Shown here: one piece after another, positions 61,812-64,000 of the stretch
Position numbering within the stretch: position 1 is the first letter of the stretch
How the letters are laid out: every line of letters starts with the position of its first letter
DNA from: Chryseobacterium wanjuense
GTDB taxonomy: Bacteria > Bacteroidota > Bacteroidia > Flavobacteriales > Weeksellaceae
Reading direction: 5' to 3'
DNA: 64,000 bases
Assembly (NCBI RefSeq): GCF_900111495.1
Contig: NZ_FOIU01000002.1
Coordinates: 124,001 to 188,000 of the forward strand
Translations under genes and position numbers: made by a program
The notes under the pieces: generated by a model
What the model was told of the DNA's origin: nothing
What the model saw: the letters and a program-made list of their open reading frames with translations, nothing else
Database searches by the model: none

Positions 61812-63572
61812 TTATTCTGATTTAAAAATTTCTGTTCTTTCTGAAATTCCATTTGCATTGAAAGCTTCGATCTGGAAATAGTAGGCATCCGTTCTGTCGG
61901 CTCCGGTGAAGAAATATTCGTTCTTTCCGTATACCATGATGCTTCCGTATAATTTGTCCGGAGATTTTCCCCAATAGATTACGTATCCATCGGCATCCTG
62001 ATTCTGTTTCCATTTCATCCAGATACTTCTTCTTTCACCATATTTTTTTGGGTCAGCTCGTAGCGGAACAAAATCTTCCACTTTTTTTGGTGCAGGTCCG
62101 TCCCCTTTTCCGAATACTCTGAATCCGCTTAATGCAAATTTTCCTGTTGGCATCTTTAAGTTTTCCATTTTCAGGAATCTTGCTTTGGCAGGTTTTTCAA
62201 GTTCTACATAATCATGAGGAACGTCTTTGGTATTTTTGCTTTTATCAACAATCACATTCCATTTTTTACCATCGTTTGAACCATATATTTTATACTGATG
62301 CATTTTGCCTAAAGTTTTACCCAAAAACTCAGCATCCTGATCCGCATAATTGATCTGAATCGCATTGATTGTAGAAACTTCTCCTAAATCCGTCTGAAAC
62401 CATTCCCCGGAATTTCCGGTTTTTGCACTCCAATAGGTCTTAATATCTTCATCCACTGCAAAGTTAGAATGATATCCGCCTAAAGTCGAGGAAACCTGAA
62501 CTGGCTTATTGTAATTCAGCAACATCCATCCTGCAAAAAGACCTTTTGAAAAATCTTTTCCCTGAGCGTACTGCGGAAGGAATGTCGGATAATCGCCATA
62601 AGCTGTATTGGTGTACATCACATCATCTTTATCAAATCCGGCAGGCCAGATTCCCAGTCTTCTTTCAAAATTATTTTTAGTCGAAATAAAAATGGTTGAA
62701 ATATGCCACCAGTTTTTGTAATTATCTTCAAAAGTTGCGCCGTGTCCTGCTCCTCTGGCAAAACCTCCCGGCTTGTAGGAAAACGGATTATGCTGCTGAT
62801 ATTCAAACCCTTCCAAAGGATTTTTACTGACATACACTCCATCCGAATATCCACTGAATTCCGTTGCCGGAGCGCCGTACTGCATATAATATTTTCCGTT
62901 GTGCTTCGTCATCCAGGCTCCTTCTACGAAAGGCTGTAAGAAAACATTGTCATTGTATTCTCCGAATCTTTCCCAACCGTGATCTTCCGGTTTTAATCTG
63001 ATAATCGGCTTTACGAAACCTTCTGACTGCAATGTATTGACTTTCACTTCAGTTCCTAACAATGGCCATTCATTGCTTGATCCCCAATATAAGTACAGCT
63101 TATTTTTGTCTTCATCATAATGAAAAGCAGGATCCCAGGCTCCGACTTTCAGGGTGTCAACAGCAATTTTCCAGTCGTCTTTGGTAGGATTTGTGCTTTT
63201 CCAGATCGGGAAATCCTGTTCCCACGTTGATCCGAAAACGTATAATGTATCTTTCATCGCCCAAACGGCAGGGGCATTCAGGTCGTGCTGATATTTATTG
63301 TCACGAAGGAATTTTCTTTTCACAAATTTCCAGTCGAGCATATCGTCGCTGTACCAGTATCCTTCCTGATTGGTAGAGAAAAGGAATAATTTGTTTTTAA
63401 AATTAACAATCACAGGATCCGCCGTAGCACGGTGTCTGCCTTGTTTTGAAAAGTTTTCGAATGGCGTATAGCCATAGTCGATGTTGATCGGGTTACAAAA
63501 TGTTTTTTGCTGTGCATTCAAACTAAAGCCCAGAAAAATAGCTACCCAGAAAAAGTACTTCTGCATCTTCAT
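61812..63572 (-). CDS. GH43-like five-bladed glycosidase with C-terminal discoidin and Fn3-like domains
   Basis: A 586-residue secreted protein. Signal peptide MKMQKYFFWVAIFLGFSLNAQ. The catalytic-like part (about residues 40-330) has GH43 features: HRATADPVIVNFKNKLFLFSTN (base Asp in ADP), GAWDPAFHYDEDKNKLYLYWG, WMTKHNGKYYMQYGAP and GHGATFEDNYKNWWH. A discoidin/F5-8C-type module follows (about 360-500; YWSAKTGNSGEWFQTDLGEV, KYRFLKMENLKMPTG-like). The end (about 510-586) is Fn3-like (SIWMKWKQNQDADGYVIYWG). No T9SS tail is obvious. Targets probably plant or host polysaccharide. Confidence 0.85.
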   Translation of the reverse strand: MKMQKYFFWVAIFLGFSLNAQQKTFCNPINIDYGYTPFENFSKQGRHRATADPVIVNFKNKLFLFSTNQEGYWYSDDMLDWKFVKRKFLRDNKYQHDLNAPAVWAMKDTLYVFGSTWEQDFPIWKSTNPTKDDWKIAVDTLKVGAWDPAFHYDEDKNKLYLYWGSSNEWPLLGTEVKVNTLQSEGFVKPIIRLKPEDHGWERFGEYNDNVFLQPFVEGAWMTKHNGKYYMQYGAPATEFSGYSDGVYVSKNPLEGFEYQQHNPFSYKPGGFARGAGHGATFEDNYKNWWHISTIFISTKNNFERRLGIWPAGFDKDDVMYTNTAYGDYPTFLPQYAQGKDFSKGLFAGWMLLNYNKPVQVSSTLGGYHSNFAVDEDIKTYWSAKTGNSGEWFQTDLGEVSTINAIQINYADQDAEFLGKTLGKMHQYKIYGSNDGKKWNVIVDKSKNTKDVPHDYVELEKPAKARFLKMENLKMPTGKFALSGFRVFGKGDGPAPKKVEDFVPLRADPKKYGERRSIWMKWKQNQDADGYVIYWGKSPDKLYGSIMVYGKNEYFFTGADRTDAYYFQIEAFNANGISERTEIFKSE

Positions 63573-63589
63573 ATTTTTTACTTTAAACG

Positions 63590-63622
63590 CAAATTTAGTT
63601 AACTTTTTTGGGTTTCCTCCAA
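63590..63622 (-). promoter_or_regulatory. Promoter of the GH43-like gene
   Basis: On the minus strand TTG (63622-63620), 22-base spacer, TAAATTTG (63597-63590), 17 bases before the ATG at 63572. The elements overlap the 3' end of the upstream gene. Confidence 0.5.
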
Positions 63623-64000
63623 ATAAAACCGTCTAATAAGTAGTGTGTAAGCTGAGGAACGACTAATAACGGAACGAGAAACTGAAACCAATTCGTCGAA
63701 AGATTTACATTTAACGAAAAATGTTCATTCCAAATTAAAATTTCCCATAAAAATTCCTCAAAAAAAGCAAATCCTAAAATAATCGCGATAAATAAAAAAA
63801 TTCCTAAAGTTGAACGAAAAACAGAAAATTTATTAAGTTTAGTCGTTTCTTTCTGTTTTATTTCCCGAATATAAACCAATGCAACGTAAGGAATTCCGTG
63901 GGAAATGACATTCAAAAAGGTAAAAACCAGATCATTATTAAAATAGACAATACCGAAATACCATGAAAGATAAGTTCCTGTAATTAATGTGATTTTAGGA
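63595..64000 (-). CDS. Multi-pass membrane protein, N-terminus beyond window
   Basis: The frame is open to the window edge, so at least 135 residues are present and the start is missing. Three or four hydrophobic stretches: WYFGIVYFN, VFTFLNVISHGIPYVALVYI, TLGIFLFIAIILGFAFFEEFLWEI, NWFQFLVPLLVVPQLTHYLLDGFIW. The SHGIPY and THYLLDGFIWR motifs place histidines near membrane borders, which I associate with a widespread uncharacterised membrane family, but I cannot name it. The stop lies 22 bases before the GH43-like ATG. Confidence 0.7.
   Translation of the reverse strand, partial: PKITLITGTYLSWYFGIVYFNNDLVFTFLNVISHGIPYVALVYIREIKQKETTKLNKFSVFRSTLGIFLFIAIILGFAFFEEFLWEILIWNEHFSLNVNLSTNWFQFLVPLLVVPQLTHYLLDGFIWRKPKKVN

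Overview
The window reads as chromosomal DNA from a low-GC Bacteroidota, most likely the Flavobacteriia and closest in style to Chryseobacterium/Weeksellaceae. This is inference from gene content, not a database match. The clues are type IX secretion (T9SS) C-terminal sorting domains on several secreted proteins, a GLPGLI-family protein, BshA for bacillithiol synthesis, a split methionine synthase, DUF2851/PspC neighbours, carboxypeptidase-regulatory-like domain proteins, and promoters of the Bacteroidota TTG-N19-23-TAnnTTTG type. I see no transposase, integrase, phage module, CRISPR array, tRNA or rRNA.

Layout. 1-3.5 kb (+): end of a GH3-type gene, bshA, DUF2851, a PspC-like protein and a GNAT. 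3.6-6.0 kb (-): SIMPL protein and two tandem carboxypeptidase-regulatory-like proteins. 6.2-9.3 kb (+): a RecB/AddA-like helicase-nuclease. 9.4-18.9 kb (-): ferritin, a Spy-like protein, a Gly/Asn/Arg repeat protein, malQ, a T9SS protein, cysS, a DinB protein and folE. 19-20 kb (+): a GNAT-like protein. 20.2-30.1 kb (-): a methionine block read as SAM-I riboswitch, metX, hom, metZ, metH N-part, fatty acid desaturase, metH C-part, metF. 30.3-34.8 kb (+): GH63-like glucosidase and a T9SS protein. 34.9-41.8 kb (-): OsmC, then the DUF58/MoxR/DUF4350/DUF4129-like/membrane/SpoIIM cluster, facing an RDD gene (+). 42.7-47.7 kb: small GNAT (+), then a glycosyltransferase, LpxH-like phosphoesterase, yebC, OmpA/TSP3 protein and smpB (all -). 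47.9-64 kb: ABC-F protein (+), T9SS protein, GLPGLI protein and a small secreted protein (-), recJ, nadD, two unknowns, a TonB-type outer-membrane protein and a lipoprotein hydrolase (+), a serine hydrolase lipoprotein, a GH43-like protein and a truncated membrane protein (-).

How the genes work together. The strongest functional unit is the methionine block. An S-box aptamer precedes metX, and the following genes take homoserine to acylhomoserine, homocysteine and methionine and supply methyl-THF. A desaturase gene sits between the two halves of metH. The 35.4-42.6 kb cluster is the familiar MoxR-DUF58 membrane-linked set, whose role remains poorly defined. malQ and the GH63-like enzyme suggest alpha-glucan use.

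The noncoding DNA is unusually rich in short palindromes and repeated phrases. Two near-identical REP-like hairpins, a 25-bp-arm inverted repeat, a nested 180-bp inverted repeat, a heptamer tandem array in the osmC leader and several smaller shared repeats occupy most intergenic gaps, often between convergent genes. Nothing in the window clearly constitutes a new defence or mobile system. The most unusual observations are the riboswitch/TTG-start arrangement of metX, the paired degeneration of one ATP site in the ABC-F protein, and the covarying REP-like hairpins.
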